DNA of 7,366 nucleotides from Blastocatellia bacterium (lineage in GTDB: Bacteria; Acidobacteriota; Blastocatellia; UBA7656), in NCBI GenBank assembly GCA_022615215.1, contig JAKEHD010000803.1, positions 1 to 7,366 of the forward strand, written 5' to 3'. Shown here piece by piece: positions 1-6,674 of this stretch. Below the pieces are notes generated by a model, which searched no databases, was not told where the DNA came from, and saw nothing but the letters and a program-made list of their open reading frames with translations. The stretch's first letter is position 1. The number at the start of each line of letters is the position of its first letter. Made by a program: the position numbers and the translations under genes.

Positions 1-65
1 AAGCTGCGACAGGTCGCAGCATTCCAAGTATGTCGTAAGGCGAAAGAATAAAGCTGCGACAAGTC
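1..65. repeat. 65-bp direct repeat, copy 1
   Basis: This segment is identical base for base to 132-196 (offset 131). It holds one complete short REP hairpin (stem 3-10 with 13-20, loop AG), a 23-nt spacer, and the first 15 nt of a second REP (51-65). That second REP breaks off in mid-hairpin at 65, where sequence of the left long-hairpin unit begins. In copy 2 the same REP continues intact to 208. The repeat may extend left of the window. Confidence 0.9.
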
Positions 66-158
66 ATTTGGAGTGCGGTGACGATTTCTTCTACGACTCG
101 TCACCGCTTTCGGTTCTGAGGCGATATAATGAAGCTGCGACAGGTCGCAGCATTCCAA
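66..158. repeat. Left 93-bp double-hairpin unit flanking the transposase
   Basis: It contains a long hairpin (arms 75-84 and 98-107, perfect 10-bp stem, loop 85-97) preceded by TTGGAGTG, then a short REP hairpin in the opposite orientation (arms 134-141 and 144-151, loop AG, followed by ATTCCAA). The unit aligns without gaps to 757-849 on the other side of the transposase gene. Outside the loop about 66 of 80 positions match; the loop matches only when reverse-complemented. Confidence 0.8.
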
Positions 159-196
159 GTATGTCGTAAGGCGAAAGAATAAAGCTGCGACAAGTC
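132..196. repeat. 65-bp direct repeat, copy 2
   Basis: Exact copy of 1-65. Its first 27 nt also form the short REP that ends the left 93-bp unit. After 196 it continues into a complete REP hairpin, whereas copy 1 breaks off. Copy 2 is therefore probably the source arrangement, or at least the less disrupted one. Confidence 0.9.
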
Positions 197-208
197 GCAG
201 CACTCCAA
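182..208 (-). repeat. Short REP hairpin abutting the transposase ribosome-binding site
   Basis: Arms 184-191 and 194-201 form a perfect 8-bp stem with a 2-nt AA loop, followed by the conserved ACTCCAA (the TTGGAGT head on the minus strand). It ends just before the AAGGAG at 209-214 that serves the transposase start at 219. A folded hairpin here in mRNA would sit directly against the ribosome-binding site and could limit transposase translation; that role is inference. Confidence 0.8.
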
Positions 209-218
209 AAGGAGATCT

Positions 219-749
219 ATGAAAGACTGGCCACATGCTCCGGTGCATAGATTGGATTCAGACGGCGTCTTTATGGTGACGGCGGCAACATTGTACAAAG
301 AGCACCTGTTCATTGGGAGCGAGCAGTTGACTATGCTGGAAAATGGATTGCTCTCACTGGCGAAGAAGTATCACTGGCAATTAGAGGCGTGGGCTGTCTT
401 TTCTAATCATTATCATTTTGTGGCACGCAGCCGGTCTGAATCTTTGAACTTGAAAAAGTTCCTGACTCATCTGCACGCGGATGCTGCCCGTGAATTGAAT
501 CGGTTGGATGAGAAGGTGGGGCGGAAGGTCTGGTATAACTTCTGGGATACAAAACTGACTTATCAGAGGTCGTATCTGGCGCGACTCAATTATGTTCACC
601 AGAACGCAGTAAAGCATGGACTCGTCAAGGTGGCTAACCAGTACCCATGGTGCTCTGCTGCATGGTTTGAACGAACGGCTCCGGCGGCCATGGTGAAGAG
701 TATCTACGGTTTCAAGACCGACAAGCTGAAGATAGATGATGATTATTGA
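219..749 (+). CDS. REP-associated tyrosine transposase (RAYT, Y1/HUH family)
   Basis: This 176-residue protein belongs to the IS200-like Y1 transposase group. It should nick and rejoin single-stranded hairpin DNA through a covalent tyrosine link. The HUH metal-binding motif is H64-Y65-H66 within FSNHYHFVA. The likely catalytic tyrosine is Y125 in the typical context NYVHQNAVKHGLV, followed by the family's aromatic PWCSAAW segment at 143-149. The length is normal for RAYTs and the frame is intact, so the enzyme may be active. The ATG at 219 is supported by AAGGAG at 209-214, with a short 4-nt spacing. Its surroundings, hairpin repeats with a shared GGAGTG head on both sides, indicate a RAYT rather than an autonomous IS200. 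The last ten residues are rich in Lys and Asp and are not part of the core. Confidence 0.9.
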   Translation: MKDWPHAPVHRLDSDGVFMVTAATLYKEHLFIGSEQLTMLENGLLSLAKKYHWQLEAWAVFSNHYHFVARSRSESLNLKKFLTHLHADAARELNRLDEKVGRKVWYNFWDTKLTYQRSYLARLNYVHQNAVKHGLVKVANQYPWCSAAWFERTAPAAMVKSIYGFKTDKLKIDDDY

Positions 750-756
750 GCCAGAC

Positions 757-849
757 ATTCGGAGTGCGGTGACGAGTCGTAGACGAAATCGTTACCGCTT
801 TTGGTTCGAATGCGAGAAACCAAAGCTGCGACTTGTCGCAGCACTCCAA
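757..849. repeat. Right 93-bp double-hairpin unit flanking the transposase
   Basis: It starts 8 nt after the transposase stop. The long hairpin has arms 766-775 and 789-798 (10 bp with one G-T pair) and a loop at 776-788. The short REP has arms 825-832 and 835-842 with a TT loop, followed by ACTCCAA. It is collinear with 66-158 except that the 13-nt loop is inverted. The long stem is followed by TTTT (799-802), so it could also act as a weak transcription terminator for the transposase gene. Confidence 0.8.
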
Positions 850-870
850 AGCAAATAGCGGCTCATACAT

Positions 871-920
871 GGCGATTCGTGAGCCACAAAGATTATTATG
901 GTCAATGCGTGAGCGACAAA
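871..920 (+). promoter_or_regulatory. Two 20-bp direct repeats, possible operator for pglZ-brxL
   Basis: Positions 871-890 and 901-920 match at 16 of 20 bases, with the core CGTGAGC(C/G)ACAAA matching at 12 of 13. The spacing is exactly 30 bp, close to three helical turns, so a protein bound to both copies would sit on the same DNA face. The second copy lies just upstream of the promoter-like sequence at 928-937. A 6-bp inverted repeat (GGCTCA 860-865, TGAGCC 880-885) overlaps the first copy. BREX loci are known to have dedicated DNA-binding regulators such as BrxR; binding here is inference. Confidence 0.4.
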
Positions 921-927
921 CTTTTGC

Positions 928-937
928 TTGACATAAT
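928..937 (+). promoter_or_regulatory. Candidate promoter of pglZ-brxL
   Basis: TTGACA occurs at 928-933, but no good -10 box follows at 16-18 bp. The alternative reading is an extended -10, TGA-CATAAT at 929-937, which would place transcription start near 944 and give a leader of about 20 nt before the ATG at 964. In the Bacillus cereus type 1 system pglZ-brxL is reported as a separate transcript, so a promoter here is expected. The exact element is uncertain. Confidence 0.3.
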
Positions 938-963
938 CGTCCGAACATCACGAGATAGATACT

Positions 964-3489
964 ATGCAGATCGCTGAGTTTATTAGAGAAAGGATTATCA
1001 ATCCACGTTTACAGCAGCGGGGCTGTCTGGTTGTATATGACCCGGAGCGCCGCTACCGCGACCTTTGCCTTCGGGCGGCAAGCGACACGATCAAGGTAAT
1101 AGACGCTTCGGAAAGCGGCATCGAGAGCCGTATGGAGGCCCTTCGCGCTCTGCGAGAATTGGGAAATCCGCAAACATCGGTCAAGGGGCTGCTGATCTAT
1201 GTACCGGCCGCAAAGCCTTTGAATGACGAGCAGAAGCAGGCAGACCCTTTTGCTCTTTACACGGAATGCGGGACTGCCTTCCCGGAGGATGATGGCGACG
1301 AGTTTCCAAGCCTCTGCCTGCGCGCAAGGCCGGATCATTCGACAGAGATTCGCCGCGTCTTTGCCGAAAACCCGTCGCCCTCTTTCGCGGTCATCGATGC
1401 GATAGGCGGCGGGATGAACTGGCCTCAATTGCGCGCCGCGCTCAGGGTCGAATCTGCGCGCGATATACTGGCAGCGATGCTGGTTCCAAATGCCGAGCAG
1501 AGCAAGGCGCTGAAGGGTCAGAGCGAATGGGCACAGGAAGCGCGCGATTTCCTTCATGCGACTCTTAGAATTCAGGTCAAGACTCGCGCTAAAAGCTGGG
1601 CGACATGGGCGGATGAAATCTGGCGCTTTTTGTTGTTCAGCGAATTCGTCTTCGATCTGCCCGGAGAGTTGCCCGAAGCGCTTACGGTCGTGCCTCGCGC
1701 GCCCGATGAGGCAAAGCCGTTTGTAGAAGATATGTGCGAGCAATTGCGCAGCGACCTGCGCACCCGCGCGCTCTACATTGAAAAGGCCGAAGCGGTCGAA
1801 GCGGAACTCAACCTTCCTGAAATATGCCGCGACATCGAAGACCTGGGCGAGAAAGACACCTTTCAATTCGAGGAGCGCACCTTCTTACAACGCGCAATAG
1901 ATGGATTACTCAAGGATGACGCGGACAAGACTCGACAGGTGTTGAGCAGACAGGCGAATTCTGTATGGCTCGGCAAGGGCGAGAGCCAGGGGCAATGGAC
2001 TCTCGTACATGCGGCGCTCAATCTGATAGAAGCGTGTGACGATTTCGAGCGCCAGTTGCCGGACCATTCCAGAAGCCAGGAAAACCTTTTGGACTTCTAC
2101 ACCGGCAGCCTCCGCGAATCTGATCGCCTCCATCGCGAATTCGAGCAGGCAGTGGGCGATTTCTTCGACACGCATGGGATATTGGGCGACGTTATCGAAC
2201 ATGCAAGGGTCGGATACCGTCGGCTGACCGAAAAGGTCCAGACGCTCTTCATCAAGCACTTAGAGGCACGGGGCTGGCCTCCTGCGGGGCGGCTTGCGAA
2301 TGCGGATGTTTATGACCGATTCGTCAGCGAGCGTATCAAAGAGCGGGGAAGGAAAATAGCTTACTTCATGGTGGATGCCTTGCGTTATGAGCTTGGCGTG
2401 GAGCTTGAAAAGCTACTCTCCGAAGACGGCCTTGTGGAGTTGCAGGCGGCCTACGCTCAACTGCCGACCATTACGCCGGTCGGCATGGCGAGTCTTTTGC
2501 CGGGAGCCAGGAATGATCTGGTTCTTGACAATGTGAGCGGCTCGCTCGTTCCGAAGTTGGCGGGCGTTACAGTCGGCAATGTCAATCAACGAATGGATGT
2601 ATTTCGCAAGCGTCTCGGCGACCTGTTTGAGGAGAAGACATTAAGCGATTTCGTGCGCAAGAAAACCAGGCTTGCGCCGACAGTCGAGCTTCTGGTGCTG
2701 CGCAGCACAGAGATCGATAGCCATCTCGAAAGCAACCCGGAAACGACATTGAGCTTGATATTGGGCATTCTTAAACTAATTCGCGCAGCCCTGCACAAAC
2801 TTCGTGAGCAGGGATTCAGCGAAGCCGTAATTGCCACCGATCATGGCTTTTTTCTTAATGCCCAGGCCGAAGCTGGAGACGTATGCGTCAAACCGCAGGG
2901 CAACTGGGTGGTCAACGCTCACGACCGAATGATGCTTGGCGATGGAGTGGCTGACAGCCATAACTTCGTTGTCTCCGCAGAAAGGCTCGGCATCAGAGGA
3001 GCTTTCGCTCAATGCGCCGGGCCAAAGAGCATGGCTCCCTATCGCGCGGGACATCTGTATTTTCACGGCGGGGCCTCCTTGCCGGAAGCCGTAGTTCCTC
3101 TCCTGGTGGTGCGGTTAGAGGCACCAAAACAAAAAGAGAAGCAGCAATTCAAAGTCGAGTTGTCATACAAGAGTGGCGCGAAGAAAATAACGACTCGTCT
3201 TCCTGTCATCGAAGTCGAGTTATATACGGACTACCTGTTCTCACAAGGGCTTGAGATAGAAATACTCCTGGAAGCGCAGGACGAGAAAGGGAACGTCGTG
3301 GGCGAGCCTCGACCGGGTGGAGATGTGAACCCTGCAACCCAGACCATTACTCTGACGCCCGGAATGCGAAAGCAGATCGTGTTGCGGATGGAAAACGATT
3401 TCGAGGGCAAGTTCACAGTGAGGGCGCTCAATCCGATGACGCTTGAAATTTACAAGAGCCTTATTCTGGAAACGGACTATACGGTGTAA
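964..3489 (+). CDS. pglZ: BREX phage-defence protein PglZ (alkaline-phosphatase superfamily)
   Basis: This 841-residue protein is a core BREX component; BREX systems methylate host DNA and block phage replication. The N-terminus carries the family's CLVVYDPERRY segment (21-31). Residues 460-715 form the PglZ core: FMVDALRYE (468-476, metal-binding Asp471), PTITPVGMASLLPG (501-514, probable nucleophile Thr region), VIATDHGFF (622-630, Asp626-His627) and HLYFHGGASLPEAVVP (697-712). All expected metal-site motifs are present, so the protein is probably active. Residues 727-841 look like a beta-rich C-terminal domain. The ATG at 964 fits the family's N-terminus, though the ribosome-binding site is weak. 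It sits 3 nt before brxL. The pglZ-brxL order occurs in type 1 and type 4 BREX; the absence of pglX from the window leaves the type open. Confidence 0.9.
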   Translation: MQIAEFIRERIINPRLQQRGCLVVYDPERRYRDLCLRAASDTIKVIDASESGIESRMEALRALRELGNPQTSVKGLLIYVPAAKPLNDEQKQADPFALYTECGTAFPEDDGDEFPSLCLRARPDHSTEIRRVFAENPSPSFAVIDAIGGGMNWPQLRAALRVESARDILAAMLVPNAEQSKALKGQSEWAQEARDFLHATLRIQVKTRAKSWATWADEIWRFLLFSEFVFDLPGELPEALTVVPRAPDEAKPFVEDMCEQLRSDLRTRALYIEKAEAVEAELNLPEICRDIEDLGEKDTFQFEERTFLQRAIDGLLKDDADKTRQVLSRQANSVWLGKGESQGQWTLVHAALNLIEACDDFERQLPDHSRSQENLLDFYTGSLRESDRLHREFEQAVGDFFDTHGILGDVIEHARVGYRRLTEKVQTLFIKHLEARGWPPAGRLANADVYDRFVSERIKERGRKIAYFMVDALRYELGVELEKLLSEDGLVELQAAYAQLPTITPVGMASLLPGARNDLVLDNVSGSLVPKLAGVTVGNVNQRMDVFRKRLGDLFEEKTLSDFVRKKTRLAPTVELLVLRSTEIDSHLESNPETTLSLILGILKLIRAALHKLREQGFSEAVIATDHGFFLNAQAEAGDVCVKPQGNWVVNAHDRMMLGDGVADSHNFVVSAERLGIRGAFAQCAGPKSMAPYRAGHLYFHGGASLPEAVVPLLVVRLEAPKQKEKQQFKVELSYKSGAKKITTRLPVIEVELYTDYLFSQGLEIEILLEAQDEKGNVVGEPRPGGDVNPATQTITLTPGMRKQIVLRMENDFEGKFTVRALNPMTLEIYKSLILETDYTV

Positions 3490-3492
3490 GGT

Positions 3493-5580
3493 ATGGACAC
3501 TCTGGACCAAAAACTGAACAGCATCTTCGATGGCAAAGTCGTCCGCAAGGAATTGCTGCATCGCATCAAGAAGGGGACAAACGTACCGACCTTTGTGTTG
3601 GAATTTCTACTTGCCAAATACTGTGCAAGCAACGACCCGGCTGAGATTGATGCGGGAATGGAAGCAGTGCTTGCGACTTTGCAGGAGAACTATGTTCGCC
3701 CGGATGAATCGAATGCAGCGCAGTCGAGGGTTGCGACCAGAGGCAAACACCGATTTATTGATAAGGTGCATGTCCGCTATGTCGAGAAGGAGAAACGGCA
3801 TTGGGCGGCGCTCGAAAATTTCAACTCGCAGAGAATTGCGATAGGTCAGAAGTTTTATAAGGATAATGACCGGTTGTTGGAAGGCGGAATATGGGCGGAA
3901 GTCACTATTGCTCATAACGACATTGACGAAGATAACTATGCATTCTATGTCGAGGATTTGAGGCCGATTCAGTTAAGCCGGTTCAACTTTGAGCAGTACG
4001 TCGAGGGCCGTAGCGAGTTCACGCGGGATGAGTGGATAGACGTTGTACTCCGATCCGTCGGTCTTGAGCCTGCCAAATTATCCAGGCGGGTCAAGCTTCA
4101 TTTCATCGCGCGGCTGGCCCCGCTGGTCGAGCCGAACTTCAACTTCATCGAGTTGGGTCCGCGAGGTACGGGGAAATCCTATTTCTTCAGCGAGTTCTCA
4201 CCGTATTCAACCCTTGTGAGCGGAGGCCAGGCGACGAAGGCGACTCTGTTTTATAACAATGCGAGGGGAAAGGTTGGCCTGGTTGGGTTTTGGGATACGG
4301 TCGCTTTCGACGAAGTGAGCGGTATAAAGGTAAGAGACCCTGACACGATTCAAATCATGAAAGACTTCATGGCGAATGGCCGCTTTTCGCGCGGAGTCGA
4401 GGTCATCGCTGACGCGAGCTTGTCATTCGTCGGGAACATAGACCTTTCGATTGAGCAGATCGTCAATTCAACTGAATACGATCTATTCCAACCTCTGCCG
4501 CCGGAATTCGACCTGGCAGTAATGGACCGCTTTGCCTGTTATCTGCCCGGATGGGAGATGCCAAAAAACAGCAGCGAATTCCTGACCGGAAATTATGGCT
4601 TCATCACGGACTATCTGGCCGAAGCATTTCACTACATGTTCCAACATACCAACCGATATGAAGAGGTGAGCAGGCGAATTCAACTTGGGAGGGCAGTTGA
4701 AGGACGCGATGAAAAAGGGATAAAGAAGACTGTCGCCGCTTTACTGAAGATTCTTCACCCCGCAAGCAACTGTACCGACGAAGAGTTCGAGGAATATGTG
4801 GCCTACGCTGTGGAGTGTCGGCGTCGAGTCAAGGAACAGATGAACAAGCGAAAGCCCGACGTTGAGTTCGCGAAAATCAATTTGTCTTATTTCAAAATTG
4901 ATGGCGAGGAGATAGTCATTTACTGCCCTGAATCGAAGAACGCTCCGGCAACACAGAACCCTGCCCGTAGATCGCTGAAAGAAAAAGCGGCTGGCGTTGA
5001 GCGAGGATACAAGGAACAGCTTGTAGAGGTAGACGAAAAACCTGCCTCTACCGATCTGCCCGAACCGTCTCTCAATCAATTTGCTCCTCTTACAGAAGCG
5101 CAGGTACAAGAACCGCAAGAGCAGCACTTCACCATAATGTATGGAGCGACGGGTTACAGTTACGAATCAATCATTGGACCGTACTTGAATGGTGTGAAAG
5201 AGATCGTCGTTGAAGACCCGTATATCCGCATAACGCATCAGATTCAGAACTTCGTGCGGTTTTGCGAGACAGTCGTTAAGTTCGGGAGTGTGAGACGGAT
5301 CAATTTGATAACGAGCTATGATGACGATACACCGCTGGCTGAAATTCAGGACAAGCTGGCTGAGCTAAAGCAAAGCTTGCTCGAAGTAGATGTAGTCCTC
5401 GATGTACAACTCAAGGAGAACATGCATGACCGCGAGATTCGTCTTGATAATGGTTGGGTGATAAAGATTGGACGTGGATTGGACTTTTATCAAAAACCCG
5501 GCGGCTGGTTTGAAATCGGGGCAAACGATCTGAGCTTGCGGAAATGCTTGGAAACGAAAGTGGATATTTTCAAGATATGA
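3493..5580 (+). CDS. brxL: BrxL-type AAA+ BREX protein with MITD1-like C-terminal domain
   Basis: This 695-residue protein starts 3 nt after pglZ and is probably translationally coupled to it. Residues 1-480 match BrxL: the N-terminal segment GKVVRKELLHRIKKGTNVP (14-32), Walker A GPRGTGKS (222-229), Walker B VAFDE (270-274), a sensor-like FVGN (312-315) and a candidate arginine finger in MDRF (344-347). Known BrxL proteins form ATP-driven DNA-binding rings. In type 1 BrxL a Lon-protease-like domain follows; here no such domain is visible. A charged Pro/Gln-rich linker (481-544) leads instead to residues 545-695. These resemble the human MITD1 C-terminal PLD-like domain: VEDPYIR (573-579), NFVRFCE (586-592), HDREIRLDNGWVIKIGRG (645-662) and ETKVDIF (687-693). 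The BREX role is confident; the tail's function is unknown. Confidence 0.88.
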   Translation: MDTLDQKLNSIFDGKVVRKELLHRIKKGTNVPTFVLEFLLAKYCASNDPAEIDAGMEAVLATLQENYVRPDESNAAQSRVATRGKHRFIDKVHVRYVEKEKRHWAALENFNSQRIAIGQKFYKDNDRLLEGGIWAEVTIAHNDIDEDNYAFYVEDLRPIQLSRFNFEQYVEGRSEFTRDEWIDVVLRSVGLEPAKLSRRVKLHFIARLAPLVEPNFNFIELGPRGTGKSYFFSEFSPYSTLVSGGQATKATLFYNNARGKVGLVGFWDTVAFDEVSGIKVRDPDTIQIMKDFMANGRFSRGVEVIADASLSFVGNIDLSIEQIVNSTEYDLFQPLPPEFDLAVMDRFACYLPGWEMPKNSSEFLTGNYGFITDYLAEAFHYMFQHTNRYEEVSRRIQLGRAVEGRDEKGIKKTVAALLKILHPASNCTDEEFEEYVAYAVECRRRVKEQMNKRKPDVEFAKINLSYFKIDGEEIVIYCPESKNAPATQNPARRSLKEKAAGVERGYKEQLVEVDEKPASTDLPEPSLNQFAPLTEAQVQEPQEQHFTIMYGATGYSYESIIGPYLNGVKEIVVEDPYIRITHQIQNFVRFCETVVKFGSVRRINLITSYDDDTPLAEIQDKLAELKQSLLEVDVVLDVQLKENMHDREIRLDNGWVIKIGRGLDFYQKPGGWFEIGANDLSLRKCLETKVDIFKI

Positions 5581-5727
5581 AAAAGGCTGAACGCGATTGT
5601 ATACTCTGCGCGGCATGGATTGAAACTTTTCATCAAGATTGCGAGTGAGCGACTGCGCCCGACATTTTCTTAGGAGCAATAAATCCATTGATTCTGCGCT
5701 CCCAGGTAAAACTTTCATTTTACCCCG
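5581..5727. other. Intergenic segment after brxL with a hairpin
   Basis: No gene is recognisable. An inverted repeat GGTAAAA/TTTTACC (5705-5711 and 5718-5724, 6-nt loop) lies just before a second one, CGCGCA/TGCGCG (5728-5733 and 5741-5746, 7-nt loop). Neither is a convincing rho-independent terminator, since the first stem is AT-rich and no T-run follows either. The segment probably contains the edge of the BREX island. Confidence 0.4.
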
Positions 5728-5826
5728 CGCGCATTATATCTGCGCGTGGTGCAGATTGACGGTGAAGTAGCCTGGGTCTCTCCTGTGTGGGTTGGCGAAC
5801 AGACTTCGTCGAAGAAAGGCAAGTGA
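5728..5826 (+). pseudogene. 3' remnant of a beheaded gene, DUF3604/CehA-like C-terminus
   Basis: An open frame with no suitable start codon or ribosome-binding site encodes a stretch including LYLRVVQIDGEVAWVSPVWV, then a short Lys-rich tail, and stops at 5824-5826. From memory of the family, it resembles the closing strands of DUF3604/CehA-McbA-type PHP metallohydrolases, which end in something like YVRV-Q-DG--AWSSPIWV. The stop lies 3 nt before the crotonase start, the spacing expected of an operon partner. The upstream part of the gene is absent, replaced by the BREX side. A chance open frame cannot be excluded at this length. Confidence 0.4.
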
Positions 5827-5829
5827 GCG

Positions 5830-6642
5830 ATGAACTATGAGACGATCAAGGTCGAAGCCGACGGGCCGCTCGGACGGCTCACGCTCAATCGCCCGGAACG
5901 ATTGAATGCGATGAATGCGACGATGCTCGGGGAACTGGCCGCAGCCGCGCGCTGGTTCGATGAGCAGCGTGAGGTGCGCGTCGTCATCGTCAGCGGAGCG
6001 GGCCGCGCATTCTGCGCCGGGGCCGACCTGCGTGAGTCCCCTGCGCTCGAAGCGATACCCGATTCGGGCAAGTCGTGGCTCTATCGCCGTGAAGCCGCAC
6101 AGTACGGACGGCGCATGGCCGATGCCATCGAACAGATGCGCGCAACGACTATCGTTCGTTTGCACGGCCACATCGTCGGGGGCGGCCTGGTGCTTGCGTC
6201 AGCTTGTGATCTGCGCGTGGCTGCCGAAGACGCGCGGTTCTCGATACCGGAAATCGAACTCGGCATTCCGCTGGCCTGGGGCGGCATTCCGCGCCTTGTC
6301 CGCGAAATCGGCCCGGCAATGACCAAGGAACTGGTAATGACCTGTCGGCCATTCACGCCGCAGGAGGCCAAAGCGATGGGCTTCGTCAATCGCGTCGCGC
6401 CGTTTGCCGAACTGGATCGACACGTGGAGAATCTGGCAGCGGAGATCATCCGCATGCCTTCGGTGCCGGTGGTCATTACCAAAGAACACGTCAACGCCGT
6501 AGCTCGCGCGATGAGCGCCGGACTGACCGCTTTTGCCGACGGCGAGGCGCTGCTCGGCGCGCTCACCGATCCCGAATCGTTGCAGGCCCGGAGCGATTAC
6601 ACGGCGCGGCATTTGACCAAAAAGGTTGAGCCGGAGGAATGA
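5830..6642 (+). CDS. Enoyl-CoA hydratase/isomerase family protein (crotonase fold)
   Basis: This 270-residue cytoplasmic enzyme should act on an acyl-CoA thioester. The oxyanion-hole segments are FCAGADL (61-67) and GHIVGGGLVLASACD (113-127), followed by FSIPEIELGIPLAWGGIPRL (137-156). The second catalytic Glu of classic crotonase (Glu164 in rat) corresponds to Glu141. The first (rat Glu144, in GGGCE) is replaced by Val121, so standard enoyl-CoA hydration is doubtful; an isomerase, hydrolase or specialised crotonase is as likely. Length is normal for the family. The ATG at 5830 is preceded by GTGAG at 5823-5827 and lies 3 nt after the remnant frame. The gene looks GC-richer than the BREX genes and is probably native chromosome. 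Confidence 0.88.
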   Translation: MNYETIKVEADGPLGRLTLNRPERLNAMNATMLGELAAAARWFDEQREVRVVIVSGAGRAFCAGADLRESPALEAIPDSGKSWLYRREAAQYGRRMADAIEQMRATTIVRLHGHIVGGGLVLASACDLRVAAEDARFSIPEIELGIPLAWGGIPRLVREIGPAMTKELVMTCRPFTPQEAKAMGFVNRVAPFAELDRHVENLAAEIIRMPSVPVVITKEHVNAVARAMSAGLTAFADGEALLGALTDPESLQARSDYTARHLTKKVEPEE

Positions 6643-6674
6643 TGGTATTGCATCAACACTGAAAGAAGGAGAAG

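Larger units (their letters stand above)
1..849 (+). mobile_element. RAYT/REP element cluster (REPtron-like) next to pglZ
   Basis: A single-strand-type transposase gene (219-749) lies among at least six complete or partial hairpin repeats. All share a head resembling TTGGAGTG followed directly by a palindrome: GCTGCGAC/GTCGCAGC with a 2-nt loop, or GCGGTGACGA/TCGTCACCGC with a 13-nt loop. Short palindromes with a fixed head, in opposite orientations, around a HUH transposase are the hallmark of RAYT/REP (BIME) systems. The unit begins at or before the window edge and the last recognisable hairpin ends at 849. No target-site duplication can be defined. The cluster lies immediately upstream of pglZ, so it may have landed inside a BREX island; what lies to its left is not visible. 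Confidence 0.75.

Noticed and set aside
125..130. Perfect TATAAT as a promoter for the transposase
   Set aside because: No acceptable -35 hexamer or extended -10 is present at the right distance, and the right-hand copy of the unit does not conserve it. Possible, but not supported.
1..208. Regularly placed palindromic repeats that might suggest a CRISPR array
   Set aside because: Unit orientation alternates, spacing is unequal, intervening sequences are themselves repeated, and a RAYT gene is adjacent; this is a REP/BIME pattern.
1009..1866. Long minus-strand open frame (285 codons) opposite pglZ
   Set aside because: It is wholly antisense to the conserved PglZ coding sequence, has no recognisable motif and is composed like a shadow frame.
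5125..5577. Catalytic PLD (HKD) enzyme in the BrxL tail
   Set aside because: No HxKxxxxD motif is visible; the His645-Asp646-Arg647-Glu648 cluster matches the MITD1 domain rather than a classical phospholipase site, so enzyme activity is not claimed.
5705..5724. Rho-independent terminator after brxL
   Set aside because: The stem is only 7 bp and AT-rich, and it is followed by C/G rather than a T-run; kept only as an inverted repeat.
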